Positions 37,053 to 47,379 of a DNA stretch of 56,681 bases are shown here, one piece after another. A program made the translations under genes and the position numbers. The stretch covers positions 1 to 56,681 of the forward strand of contig NZ_NRRG01000035.1 of NCBI RefSeq assembly GCF_016583575.1, given 5' to 3'. Position 1 is the stretch's first letter. The number at the start of each line of letters is the position of its first letter. The notes beneath the pieces were generated by a model. The model had not been told where the DNA came from. It saw only the letters and a program-made list of their open reading frames with translations, and made no database searches. This stretch comes from Thiocystis violacea. Its GTDB lineage: Bacteria > Pseudomonadota > Gammaproteobacteria > Chromatiales > Chromatiaceae.

Positions 37053-39431
37053 TCAACGCGCGGTTCGGACGGTTTGGATCCCAGAGTCGAGACCGGTTCC
37101 GGTTTTATTGTAGGCCCTGACGCGATAATAATAGATGGTGTTTGGGCTGAGTCGCGTGATGTTGCGGTAAACCCTATTGCCGACATTAAGGTTATTGTAG
37201 CCGCTGAGGAAACTCGTAAAGGCTGCGCTTGTGGAGACGTCGAGTCGATAGCCGGTGGCGCCATCGACGAGATCCCAATTGGCCACGAAGGCCTTGGTCG
37301 TAATATTGGTCGCTGGTCTTGCCGAGGGGGCTTGTGGAATCGCCACGAGTGTCTTTGCCGCCTGCGCTTTCGAGGACCCGCTGACGCCGCCCGAGTTATA
37401 GGCCCGGCCCCGGTAGTAATAGGTCATGCCGGGACTCAGGCCGGTGACTTTGAAGCTAATGGCGTTGCCTACATCCAGATCAAGGAAGCCATTGAGGAAG
37501 TGCCTAAAGCTCGCGTCGGTGGAAACGTCCAAACGGTACCCGACCGCCCCGGTGGTGACTCCCCAGTTAGCCGTGAAGCGGTCTGTAGTGATGGATGTCG
37601 CTTTCTTGCCGGTCGGCGTTGGAGGTGGGGCTGGGGTCGTTGTGATGCTCACGACATTGGAATTCAGGCTAGTGCCGACGCTATTGTAGGCCCTGACACG
37701 GTAGAAATAGGTGACGGATGGCTTGAGGCCATCGATCGAGCGGCTTGTAGTCGGCGCGACGTCAAGATCCCGGTAGCCTTTGAGGTAGCTCGCGAAATTG
37801 CTCACGGTGGAGACGTCTAGCCGATATCCCGCCGCCTCGTTCACGCCGTTCCAGTTGGCGACGAAAGACTGGCTGTTGATGGCGCTGCCTGCCGTGGCCA
37901 AGGGGTTCTTTGGCTGAAGCGACGGGGACGGCTGAGTCGGTGCCTCGCCGGCTTGGAGGTTGGCAAGGGCTACGTCGACCTGGATCCTTTGCTTAGTCAA
38001 TGAGTTATATGGGTCTTGGATCGGTTTTCCGGATGTTTGCAGGGCGGCCAGAATCTCCTCGACTTCGGCGTTCGGTTTGGCCGACTTGAGTACCGCCCAG
38101 GCGCCGGCGACGTGCGGGGCGGCCATGGATGTGCCCATGTAATAGGCGTAGCCGCCGCCGATCACCGAGGACTCGATCCTTTCTCCGGGGGCCAGGAGGT
38201 CGAGAAAATGGGCGCTATTCGAGAAATCGGAGACCTGATCCGGGTAGGTGCCACTGTTTTTCGTGGTGGTACTGCCAACCGTAATGGCGCTGGAGACGCA
38301 GCCCGGCGCGGAGATGGCGTTGGAATAATAGCCATTGCCGCTCGCGATGACGGTCGCTATACCCTCCGCGAGCAGGGCATCGATCATTGGTTTGGTCGAA
38401 TCCCAGTCGCAGTAACTCGTATAGGCGCCCCCTCCCAGACTGAGATTCGCCGCCGCGATGGCGTACTGGGTTCCTAATGATCGGACGCGCTCCAATCCCC
38501 GGATGATGTCCGAGGTGTAGGCCATCGCGCAGGGCGCTCCACCGCACGCGCTGGCGGGGAACCGGCTGTAGACCTGAATGGAGATCAGCTTGGCCTCCCT
38601 GGCGACACCGGAGAATTTCTCACCCTTGCCGGCGGCGATGCCGGCGACATGAGTGCCGTGACTGCATCCCGAGAGGCTGGCGTTGCAATTGACGCCCGAG
38701 CCGATCGCGGTCGATGCGGTGACGCCCTGCGGGCAGAGCGAGCTTACGCCCTCGGATGAATTGTTCGTCGAATAGCAGGCCTCGGAGACGATCTTGTCCT
38801 TGAGGAAGGCGTGGCTCTTGTCGACACCCGTGTCGAGGATGGCGATGACCTGTCCCTGACCGCTGTAACCCTTGAAGTCGCCGTTTAACGTGGCGCCGAC
38901 CAAGGGCAGGCTTTCCAGAAGCGCGGGCGGATAGGCGACGTCCTCGAAGACCTCGAGCACCTCGGGTTGATCGAGCAGATCGAGCAGATCGAGAGCATCG
39001 GCCCGCATGGCGAGCCCTGGCATTTGATCGAAGCCTTTGATCTTCGCGCCAACCCTGTCCCGGCCCTCCCGGAGACCCAGGTGGTCGAGTACCCGCCGCT
39101 GGCGTGCCGCCTTTATGTCACCCTTGGCCTGGGCGGAAATGGATCCGGAGCCAGTGGTTTCCGCTGGCTGATCCTTGAAACGCACGATGATCGGAATGGT
39201 ACCTTTCGTCCAAGCGCGTTCCATGAGGGCTTCGAGTCTCTGGTTCGCGGAATCTTCCAGGGACGCCCCGGCCATGGGCGCCTCCTCGTCATCGAGATTT
39301 GTCCAGCCGAGGGTGGCGAGCATCGGGTCGGGTTGGTCGGACGGCACTCCAGCCACCGCGAACGGCGCCATGAACATCAGGATCGATGTCACTAGGAGGC
39401 GGCAAGTGAATTCGTGGCGCTTGGTTTTCAT
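37053..39431 (-). CDS. Secreted subtilisin-family serine protease with three fibronectin III repeats
   Basis: 792 residues. A signal peptide (about 1–28, hydrophobic LLVTSILMFMAPFAVAG) is followed by an I9-like propeptide (about 75–165, IPIIVRFKDQP). The S8 catalytic domain has Asp200 in AILDTGVD, His258 in SHGTHVAGI, oxyanion Asn366 in ASGNG and Ser435 in GTSMAAPH. Eight or more cysteines, including CYSTNN, CNASLSGC and SACGGAPC, suggest disulfides. The C-terminal ~280 residues are three closely related FN3 repeats, each with GYRLDVST and YYR-x-RAYN, likely for substrate or surface binding. Exported and self-processed. Monocistronic as far as seen. Confidence 0.94.
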   Translation of the reverse strand: MKTKRHEFTCRLLVTSILMFMAPFAVAGVPSDQPDPMLATLGWTNLDDEEAPMAGASLEDSANQRLEALMERAWTKGTIPIIVRFKDQPAETTGSGSISAQAKGDIKAARQRRVLDHLGLREGRDRVGAKIKGFDQMPGLAMRADALDLLDLLDQPEVLEVFEDVAYPPALLESLPLVGATLNGDFKGYSGQGQVIAILDTGVDKSHAFLKDKIVSEACYSTNNSSEGVSSLCPQGVTASTAIGSGVNCNASLSGCSHGTHVAGIAAGKGEKFSGVAREAKLISIQVYSRFPASACGGAPCAMAYTSDIIRGLERVRSLGTQYAIAAANLSLGGGAYTSYCDWDSTKPMIDALLAEGIATVIASGNGYYSNAISAPGCVSSAITVGSTTTKNSGTYPDQVSDFSNSAHFLDLLAPGERIESSVIGGGYAYYMGTSMAAPHVAGAWAVLKSAKPNAEVEEILAALQTSGKPIQDPYNSLTKQRIQVDVALANLQAGEAPTQPSPSLQPKNPLATAGSAINSQSFVANWNGVNEAAGYRLDVSTVSNFASYLKGYRDLDVAPTTSRSIDGLKPSVTYFYRVRAYNSVGTSLNSNVVSITTTPAPPPTPTGKKATSITTDRFTANWGVTTGAVGYRLDVSTDASFRHFLNGFLDLDVGNAISFKVTGLSPGMTYYYRGRAYNSGGVSGSSKAQAAKTLVAIPQAPSARPATNITTKAFVANWDLVDGATGYRLDVSTSAAFTSFLSGYNNLNVGNRVYRNITRLSPNTIYYYRVRAYNKTGTGLDSGIQTVRTAR

Positions 39432-39888
39432 GGTTCAGGGTCCAAATTTTCGCCTCGGTGGGCGGAAAGTCGATGTCTTCCGCGAAATCCACGGCAAGGA
39501 CTGATGGCATCTTGAATGAGTCATAGGATGGCAGGTGCCGGAAACCCGGAATGAGTACGGCTCCTCGTTTCCAGCAAGACCGGATTCCGAGAAGGAACGA
39601 CGCCTTTCAGGAGGGTCTTCGTTTATCCTAAAAAGAGCTTTCAGCTCCCAGCCTCCGGCTATTGGGAATCAGCTACTTGGCCATTGACCGAGACCGGCCG
39701 AGGCTCATCCATTGCGCGAAGCCCGCAAGAAGCGAAACCTCGGCCATACAACGGCTGGAGGCGGATCCCTGGCGGCTGACGGCTCTTTCTAGGTTTATCG
39801 TCTTCAAGAACCTGCGTGATGAACGCGGCACGAATGTCATCCGACTCAACCCCGAACGCCAACCCGATCACCGCGCGAGAACCTTGAA
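39432..39888. other. Gene-free divergent region between protease and oxidoreductase
   Basis: 457 bases that separate two divergently read genes and so must hold both promoters. I see no strong -35/-10 pair, sigma-54 site or terminator. The frame open from 39662 on the plus strand runs into the oxidoreductase out of register and shows no family resemblance, so it is not called. Confidence 0.4.
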
Positions 39889-41976
39889 ATGCTCACCAAG
39901 CCCAGCACCTGCTACGAATGCGACGCCAACTGCCCGATTCAGGTCGAGTTCGACGGCGCGGGTCAGCCGATCGCGGTCAAGGGGCCGGATTGCCCGCGCT
40001 GTTACGCCCAGATCGACCGGCGTAATCATCCCGATCGTCTGCTCTATCCGCTCAAGCGGGTCGGCCCACGCGGCAGCGGAGAGTTCGAGCGCATTTCCTG
40101 GGACGAGGCGCTGGAGACCGTCGCCGAGCGCCTGTCCGCGACCAAGGCCGCCCACGGGGCTCCGGCGGTCGCCTTCTTCGCGGGCTACACCAAGGAGGCC
40201 CGGCCGCAGCTCCAGCGGCTCGCCCATGCCTTCGGCTCGCCGAATTACCTCACCGAGAGTGGTTGCTGCTTCTCCGCGACCATGGTCGCCGAGAAGGTCA
40301 CCTTCGGTTACAAGATCAAGACCACCTCGACCGTGGTCTCACCCAAGACCCGCTGTCACCTCATCTGGTCGACCAATCCGCGCGGGTCGATTCCGCCCTT
40401 CGATACCCATGGACTGGTGACCCTTAAACCGGGGCGTCGCATGATCGTGGTCGATCCGCGTCGCACCCCAATGGTCGGTCAGGCGGACATCCATCTCCAG
40501 ATCCGGCCCGGAACCGATGGGGCGCTGGCGCTGGGTTTCCATCATCTGATCTTCGCCAATGGCTGGCAGGATCAAGCCTTTCTCGATCAATGGTGTCATG
40601 GTGTCGACGCCTTTCGGGACTATGCCCGTGACTTCACCCCGTCGCGCGTCGCCGGAATCTGCGGCATCGCGGAGGCGGACCTGCGCGCGGCGGTCGAGCT
40701 GTTCGCGACCACGCCGCCGGCGCAGATCACCCTGTCGCCGACCGCGACCGTGCAGCACAGCAATGGCTTCCAGAACCATCGGGCGGTCATCCTGCTCTCG
40801 GCCGTGACCGGCAATCTGGACCGCGAGGGCGGCAACCGCTTCTTCAACGACAAGGTCACGCCCAAGCCGATCGAGCTGTTCGACTACTGCCGGACCCATC
40901 TGCCGCCGCGCATCGGTGACGAGGTCTATCCGGTCTGGACCAAATACTGGCCGGCGGGTCAGAGCATGCTGCTGCCCGACTGCATCCTGGACGCCAAGCC
41001 CCAGCCGGTGCGCGCCCTGCTGGCGATGGGGATCAACACCGCCATGTGGCCCAATTCCAAGCGCATGGAGCAGGCCCTGGGGTCGCTGGATTTCTTCGCC
41101 GCGACCGATTTCTTCCACAACCCCGCGACCCTGCAGGCCGATATCGTGCTGCCGGCGGCGACCAGCCTGGAGCGTCCGGCGCTCATCGCCTATCCGGGCT
41201 GCGCCTATCAGGGCGAGTTGCGCTACCGGCGGCCGGTGGTCGCGCCCAGGGGCGAGGCGCGTCCGGATGGGGCGATGTTCCTGGAGCTTGGGGTGCGGCT
41301 GGGGATGGGAGACCAGTTCTGGCAGGGCGATCTGGAAGCCTCCTGGGCGGAGGCCGCCGAGGGGATTCCGGAGGAGATTCGCGAGGAGGTCTACGGCAGC
41401 GCGGATGGCGTGACGGTCTACGCGGGGGCGATCGAGGATCTGGTCGATCACGGCTTCCTGGACGCCGACCGTCTCTATCGACTGCGCGGCTTTCCCACCG
41501 CCAGCGGCAAGGTCGAGTTCGATTCCAGCGAACTGCGGGCGGTTGGCCACGAGGGTCTGCCGATCTATCGGGAGCCGGCCGAGAGTCCGATCTCGACACC
41601 CGGGATCGCCGGCGATTTTCCGCTGGTCCTGACCAGCGGGGCGCGGACCAAGTTCGATACCCACTCGCAGCATCAGTACATCGAACGCATGCGTCGCGCC
41701 GTGCCGAATCCACTGGTCGAGATCCATCCGCTGGACGCCGCGCCGCGCGGGATTCAGGACGGGGCGGCGGTTCTGGTGCGTTCACCGCGCGGGGCGGTGC
41801 GCTTCATCGCGCGCGTGACCGACAGGGTCAAGCTCGGTGTCGTCCACTGCACGCATGGTTGGAACAGCGCCAACGTCAACGAGTTGACCGACGACCGTCA
41901 CCTGGACCCCATCAGCGGCTTTCCGCCCTTCAAGTCCGGCTTGTGCGAGGTGGAACGGATGCTCGGGGCCGCATGA
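39889..41976 (+). CDS. Molybdopterin-dependent oxidoreductase, catalytic subunit
   Basis: 695 residues of the DMSO-reductase superfamily. N-terminal [4Fe-4S] motif Cys8-x2-Cys11-x3-Cys15 with Cys35 or Cys38 as the fourth ligand. ERISWDEALE, FGSPNYLTESGCCFSA (Mo ligand candidates Cys126/Cys127), GRRMIVVDPRRTP and a C-terminal MGD-binding domain (LTSGARTKFDTHSQHQYI, VHCTHGWNSANVNELTDD) follow. No twin-arginine signal, so it is cytoplasmic. No Fe-S or membrane subunit follows; the next gene is the ATP-grasp-like protein. Substrate unknown; it is closer to the selenocysteine/cysteine formate-dehydrogenase-like group than to nitrate reductases. Confidence 0.85.
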   Translation: MLTKPSTCYECDANCPIQVEFDGAGQPIAVKGPDCPRCYAQIDRRNHPDRLLYPLKRVGPRGSGEFERISWDEALETVAERLSATKAAHGAPAVAFFAGYTKEARPQLQRLAHAFGSPNYLTESGCCFSATMVAEKVTFGYKIKTTSTVVSPKTRCHLIWSTNPRGSIPPFDTHGLVTLKPGRRMIVVDPRRTPMVGQADIHLQIRPGTDGALALGFHHLIFANGWQDQAFLDQWCHGVDAFRDYARDFTPSRVAGICGIAEADLRAAVELFATTPPAQITLSPTATVQHSNGFQNHRAVILLSAVTGNLDREGGNRFFNDKVTPKPIELFDYCRTHLPPRIGDEVYPVWTKYWPAGQSMLLPDCILDAKPQPVRALLAMGINTAMWPNSKRMEQALGSLDFFAATDFFHNPATLQADIVLPAATSLERPALIAYPGCAYQGELRYRRPVVAPRGEARPDGAMFLELGVRLGMGDQFWQGDLEASWAEAAEGIPEEIREEVYGSADGVTVYAGAIEDLVDHGFLDADRLYRLRGFPTASGKVEFDSSELRAVGHEGLPIYREPAESPISTPGIAGDFPLVLTSGARTKFDTHSQHQYIERMRRAVPNPLVEIHPLDAAPRGIQDGAAVLVRSPRGAVRFIARVTDRVKLGVVHCTHGWNSANVNELTDDRHLDPISGFPPFKSGLCEVERMLGAA

Positions 41977-42001
41977 TCGGCGGCCTCACGGGAGCCTCCA
42001 C

Positions 42002-42838
42002 ATGCCTTTCATTGGTGTTTTGCCGGAGCGGATGGGCCTGTTCAGCCCCCAGCCGATCAGGGATGTCGCCGTCAGCGACGCCGCCGCCTGGCGGCTGAAT
42101 CCAGGCCACCGCCGGATCTACGACAAACTGGAACTGGCCCTGGCGGCCGGGTTGCGCGCGGCTCCCTGCGGGGTGGATCCGCGCGATCTCGGGTTTGCCG
42201 CCGACGAGACGGTCTTCGTCAAGCCGATCATCAACCTGGCGGGGATGGCGCTCCAGGCGCGCGCCCTTCGCGCCGACGCCATCCCCATGGAGGCGGGCAG
42301 CTTCTGGTGCGAGCGGCTGGAAGGCGTCCATAGCAGCAGCGATTGTCTGGTGCGCGATGGGGCCGTCATCTGGCACGCGCCTACGCGCGGCTCCGATATC
42401 AAGGACCGCGAGCGCTCCATTTACTGGGACGTCGGCGTCGAGTCGCCGGAGATCGAACCGGCCGTCATCGCCTGGGTCGAACGTCATCTGGCCGGCTACA
42501 CCGGGCTCTGCAACCTGGAGATGATCGGCGGGCGGCCGATCGAGGCGCATCTGCGCGGATCCAACGGCTTCTTCGATTTCTACGGACCGGGGTTCATGCC
42601 GGCCTGGGTCGCGCTCATGGATGGCGAGCCGTTCGAGATCCCGCCGCCGGTTCCGGGCGGCCTGGTGATCTCGGTGTTCGGCACACAGCCGCTGACGCCC
42701 CAACAGGAGGCGCTGATCGCCGCCGCCGGCCTCGCGGCCCAGCCGGATCCCCATACGCCCGACCGTATCGCCATCCTTCGGTGCCACGACAAATCGGTCG
42801 GCCTGGAACTCTGTCGCGCGCTTCGGTTGCTCCCCTAG
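42002..42838 (+). CDS. ATP-grasp-like protein of unknown substrate
   Basis: 278 residues, 25 bases after the molybdopterin enzyme and with GGGAGCC upstream. Two segments resemble ATP-grasp enzymes: VFVKPIINLAGMALQARAL (nucleotide-binding strand-loop) and NLEMIGGRPIEAHLRGSNGF (metal-binding Glu/Asn near 179–198). Between them ERSIYWDVGVESPEIEPA would be the central strand. The remaining features are not typical, so a diverged or inactive ATP-grasp is possible. Pairing with the oxidoreductase suggests the two act on one metabolite, but the substrate cannot be read from sequence. Confidence 0.5.
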   Translation: MPFIGVLPERMGLFSPQPIRDVAVSDAAAWRLNPGHRRIYDKLELALAAGLRAAPCGVDPRDLGFAADETVFVKPIINLAGMALQARALRADAIPMEAGSFWCERLEGVHSSSDCLVRDGAVIWHAPTRGSDIKDRERSIYWDVGVESPEIEPAVIAWVERHLAGYTGLCNLEMIGGRPIEAHLRGSNGFFDFYGPGFMPAWVALMDGEPFEIPPPVPGGLVISVFGTQPLTPQQEALIAAAGLAAQPDPHTPDRIAILRCHDKSVGLELCRALRLLP

Positions 42839-42980
42839 CGGCGCCTCGCGGACGAGCGGCGGTTGCCCTTCCAAGGGGCGATGGCTAGGATACGCGGCCT
42901 GGTTTGGTCAAGTGGACGGACCGGACGGACGGGTCGTCGCCGTGCTCCGATGGGCACGGTCGCGGTTCGACCAAAACCTC

Positions 42981-43066
42981 TCCACCGAGGAGCGTTGCGA
43001 CCAGGATTCCCAGGGATCCTGGCCAGGCTCGGAGGAGGGGTCGACTTTTCCAACGGCGCTCACTCA
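42981..43066 (+). promoter_or_regulatory. S-adenosylhomocysteine riboswitch
   Basis: Immediately before ahcY. P1: CCGAG (42985–42989) with CTCGG (43028–43032). P2: CCAGGAT (43001–43007) with ATCCTGG (43016–43022). Pseudoknot: GAGCG (42990–42994) with CGCTC (43057–43061), extended by GTTG with CAAC (43051–43054). The conserved GAGGAGCGTTGCGA and GGCCAGGCTCGG core is that of the SAH-I class. This class turns on ahcY when SAH accumulates. Confidence 0.9.
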
Positions 43067-43092
43067 AACGTGACATCGAGAGTTGATCAACC

Positions 43093-44499
<1,407 letters not shown>

Positions 44500-44525
44500 T
44501 CAGGGTTCGGAAACAACCGAAAAGC

Positions 44526-44550
44526 CCCTCTCCCCAGCGGGGAGAGGGGT
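44526..44550. terminator. Strong hairpin after ahcY
   Basis: CCCCTCTCCCC at 44526–44536 is perfectly complementary to GGGGAGAGGGG at 44540–44550 with loop AGC. An 11-bp GC stem just past the ahcY stop could slow transcription, yet only two T follow, so it may be an attenuating or RNA-stabilising element between ahcY and metF rather than a full terminator. Confidence 0.5.
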
Positions 44551-44672
44551 TGGATACTCGCGCCAGGCGTCCGCGACGCCGGCATCATCCAACGAGAGCG
44601 CCACCCGTTGCCCGCCTTCGGCCAAGCGGAGGATCGCTCGGCCGTTGGTCGACGGCGGGTGGCAGGAGGCCC

Positions 44673-45542
44673 ATGGCCATGCCGTCCGAATCAACCCAGA
44701 TTCCCATCCACAGCGTCGAGCTGTTCCCGCCCAAGACCCCCGAGGGCATGGAGAAGCTCAAGCTGGAAATCGCCAGCCTGAACAGCCTGGCCCCCACCTT
44801 TTTCTCCGTGACCTACGGTGCCGGAGGCTCGACCCGCGAGGGCACCTTCGACACCGTCAACTGGCTGCGCGGGCAAGGGATCGACACCGCCCCGCACCTG
44901 GCCTGCATCGGCTCCACCCGCGAGCAGGTCCGCGAGATCCTGACCCAGTATCGGGAACAGGGGATCGATCGCCTGGTCGCCTTGCGCGGCGACATGCCCT
45001 CGGGCATGGGCGCGGGCAACAGCGGCGACTTCCGCTATGCCAACGAGCTGGTCAGCTTCGTGCGCGCCGAGTTTGGCGACAGCTTCATGATCGAGGTCGC
45101 CGCCTATCCCGAATACCACCCGCAATCGGGTAACCCCGCGCGGGATCTGGAGAACTTCAAGCGCAAGGTCGAGGCGGGCGCGGACGGGGCCATCACCCAG
45201 TATTTCTACAATGCCGACGCCTATTTCGGCTTTCTGGAAAGCTGCCGCAAGGAAGGGATCGGGATCCCCATCGTCCCCGGCATCATGCCCATCACCAATT
45301 ACACCCAACTCGCGCGCTTCTCCGACACCTGCGGAGCGGAAATCCCGCGCTGGATCCGCCGACGGCTGGAGGGATACGGGGATGACGTCGAAAGTCTCCG
45401 CGCCTTCGGCCATGAGATCGTTCTGAACCTCTGTCGCCAACTGATCGCGGGCGGCGCGCCCGGACTGCATTTCTATACGATGAATCAATCGGGACCGGTG
45501 CGCCGACTTTGGACGGAACTAGGACTGCCGACGGGCGTATGA
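44673..45542 (+). CDS. metF: 5,10-methylenetetrahydrofolate reductase
   Basis: 289 residues. FAD enzyme producing 5-methyl-THF for methionine synthesis. Conserved VELFPPKTPEGMEKL (8–25), FFSVTYGAGGSTREGT, HLACIG, LVALRGDMPSG, EVAAYPEYHP and ITQYFYNADAYF, ending with PGLHFYTMN. ATG 44673 has AGGAGG upstream; the frame is open much further back inside ahcY but those residues are unrelated. Completes the homocysteine-to-methionine route with ahcY. Confidence 0.97.
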   Translation: MAMPSESTQIPIHSVELFPPKTPEGMEKLKLEIASLNSLAPTFFSVTYGAGGSTREGTFDTVNWLRGQGIDTAPHLACIGSTREQVREILTQYREQGIDRLVALRGDMPSGMGAGNSGDFRYANELVSFVRAEFGDSFMIEVAAYPEYHPQSGNPARDLENFKRKVEAGADGAITQYFYNADAYFGFLESCRKEGIGIPIVPGIMPITNYTQLARFSDTCGAEIPRWIRRRLEGYGDDVESLRAFGHEIVLNLCRQLIAGGAPGLHFYTMNQSGPVRRLWTELGLPTGV

Positions 45543-45699
45543 CCCGAGCGGTTTGTGAAGTCCTTCACAAGAAGGACACCGGAAAGGGTGGATCCGCGCC
45601 CAACCCGCATGGAATGACACTCGGATTGAGATTTCTCAACTCCTCGGCGAAGGCGCGCTGCTAGTCTTGGTTCCGCGAAATCATCCACTCCTCCTTTTG

Positions 45700-45732
45700 A
45701 AAGCCGCCTACTGACTTGAGGCGGCTTTTTTT
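45700..45732 (+). terminator. Intrinsic terminator after metF
   Basis: AAAGCCGCC (45700–45708) pairs with GGCGGCTTT (45720–45728), and the T-tract continues to 45732. It lies about 160 bases after metF; the rest of the 318-base gap before the MFS gene holds no gene. A classical hairpin plus T-run. Confidence 0.8.
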
Positions 45733-45860
45733 ATGTCCGGCATTGCTCGCGGATCGTTCGGCCATCCTCTCCGGTAGGCGGGAGACGCGGCGGATGGAAT
45801 AATCCAGGCTTCGATCCTTCCATCCATTAGCCGCGGCCGCTGGCCCAGAGATGCCCCCCG

Positions 45861-47174
45861 ATGCCCGACCTTGACCGAACCTATCGGATCGGCCCGATCC
45901 ACCTGGCCCCAACCGTCACCCGATGGCAGGCCGCGACGCTCTTGTTTGGGGCTTTCTTCTCCATTGGCTTGATGACCTTCATCGCCATCGGGCAGACCTA
46001 CATCCTCAACGAGCACCTCAAGATCCCGACCTCCGAGCAGGGGACCATCAGCGGCGACCTGGTGTTCTGGACCGAGATCTTCGCGCTGGCCTTCTTCATG
46101 CCAGCCGGGATCCTGGTCGACCGTGTCGGTCGTCGTCCGATTTTCTCTGTCGGTTTCCTCCTGCTGGCCGCGACCTATGTCCTCTATCCGAGGGCGGCCG
46201 AGGTGGATGACCTCTATCTCTACCGTATCGTTTACGCCCTGGGTGTCGTGACCGTCGCCAGCGCCCTGTCCACGGTCCTGGTCGATTACCCCGCCGAGCG
46301 CTCCAGGGGCAAGATGGTGGCGATGGTCGGCCTGCTCACCGGGCTTGGCATCGTCTTCACCAATCAGTTCTTCGGCGGCCTGCCGAAGATGCTGACCGCT
46401 CGGGGCCTGGATAGCATCGAGGCCGGTTTCTTCACCCACTACGCCGTGGCCGCCCTAGCGGTGGTGGTCGGCATCGTCATCTATTTCGGTTTGCAGAAAG
46501 GCACCCCCGTGCGTCGCGAGGATCGTCCCGCGGTCAAGGATCTCTTCATCAGTGGCTTCGCCCAGGGGCGCAATCCACGCATCCTGCTGTCCTATCTCGC
46601 CGCCTTCATCGCCCGAGGCGATCAGTCCATCAACGCGACCTTCCTGATCCTCTGGGGCACGACCGCCGGACTGGCGGCCGGCATGGACACGGCGGCAGCG
46701 GTCAAGAACGGCACCATCATCTTCGTGCTCGCGCAGGTCGCGGCCCTGGTCTGGGCGCCCATCATGGGGCCGATCATGGACCGCATGGATCGGGTCAGCG
46801 GACTGGCGCTCTCGATGGTTCTGGCGGCGATCGGCAATCTCTCGGTGATCCTGCTGGTTGATCCCCGCCCAGGATCGGGACTGATCTTTTACATCCTTCT
46901 GGGCATCGGCCAGATCAGCGTCTACCTGGCCGCCCAATCGCTCATCGGCCAGGAGGCCCCGATAGCCAGGCGCGGCTCGGTGCTGGGTGCCTTCAACATC
47001 GCCGGAGCGATCGGCATTCTACTCATCACCCTGATCGGCGGCCGTCTCTTCGACGCGATCGACCCGCGCGCGCCCTTCATCCTGGTCGGCATCATCAATA
47101 TCCTGCTGTTCGGCGTCTGTATCCTGGTGCGCTTGCGATATCCGGCGCCACCCATGGTCGCGGTCCGGTCGTAA
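45861..47174 (+). CDS. Major facilitator superfamily transporter
   Basis: 437 residues with about twelve hydrophobic helices in two six-helix halves and a polar central loop (about 215–235). The loop 2–3 motif is ILVDRVGRRPIFSVGF, a G-x-x-x-D-R-x-G-R-R variant. Helix 4 has RIVYALGVVTVASALSTVL and helix 5 MVGLLTGLGIVFTNQFF. No substrate is evident from residues. Stands alone, convergent with the kinase gene downstream. Drug, sugar or organic-acid transport are all possible. Confidence 0.88.
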   Translation: MPDLDRTYRIGPIHLAPTVTRWQAATLLFGAFFSIGLMTFIAIGQTYILNEHLKIPTSEQGTISGDLVFWTEIFALAFFMPAGILVDRVGRRPIFSVGFLLLAATYVLYPRAAEVDDLYLYRIVYALGVVTVASALSTVLVDYPAERSRGKMVAMVGLLTGLGIVFTNQFFGGLPKMLTARGLDSIEAGFFTHYAVAALAVVVGIVIYFGLQKGTPVRREDRPAVKDLFISGFAQGRNPRILLSYLAAFIARGDQSINATFLILWGTTAGLAAGMDTAAAVKNGTIIFVLAQVAALVWAPIMGPIMDRMDRVSGLALSMVLAAIGNLSVILLVDPRPGSGLIFYILLGIGQISVYLAAQSLIGQEAPIARRGSVLGAFNIAGAIGILLITLIGGRLFDAIDPRAPFILVGIINILLFGVCILVRLRYPAPPMVAVRS

Positions 47175-47379
47175 AGCCGGTCGTAAAGGGGACGGCGAGT
47201 CGGCTCGCGCGGCTCGCGCGTCCAGCGCCGAGGATCGACGCCTCCTGCCGCTGGGGCGATTCCGGCTGTCCGGCACCTCTGGCTCTCGCCAGCGGCGGGA
47301 CTCGGACGGTATCGCCTCAACCACGAATCCTGCCGCTGCATTGTGTCGAGGGGCGCATGCGAACGGACTCTCGCGCTAT

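Noticed and set aside
39662-40420. Open frame entering the molybdopterin oxidoreductase gene out of register
   Set aside because: After about 40000 it is a Ser/Arg/Pro-rich shadow of the real gene, and its first part has no support.
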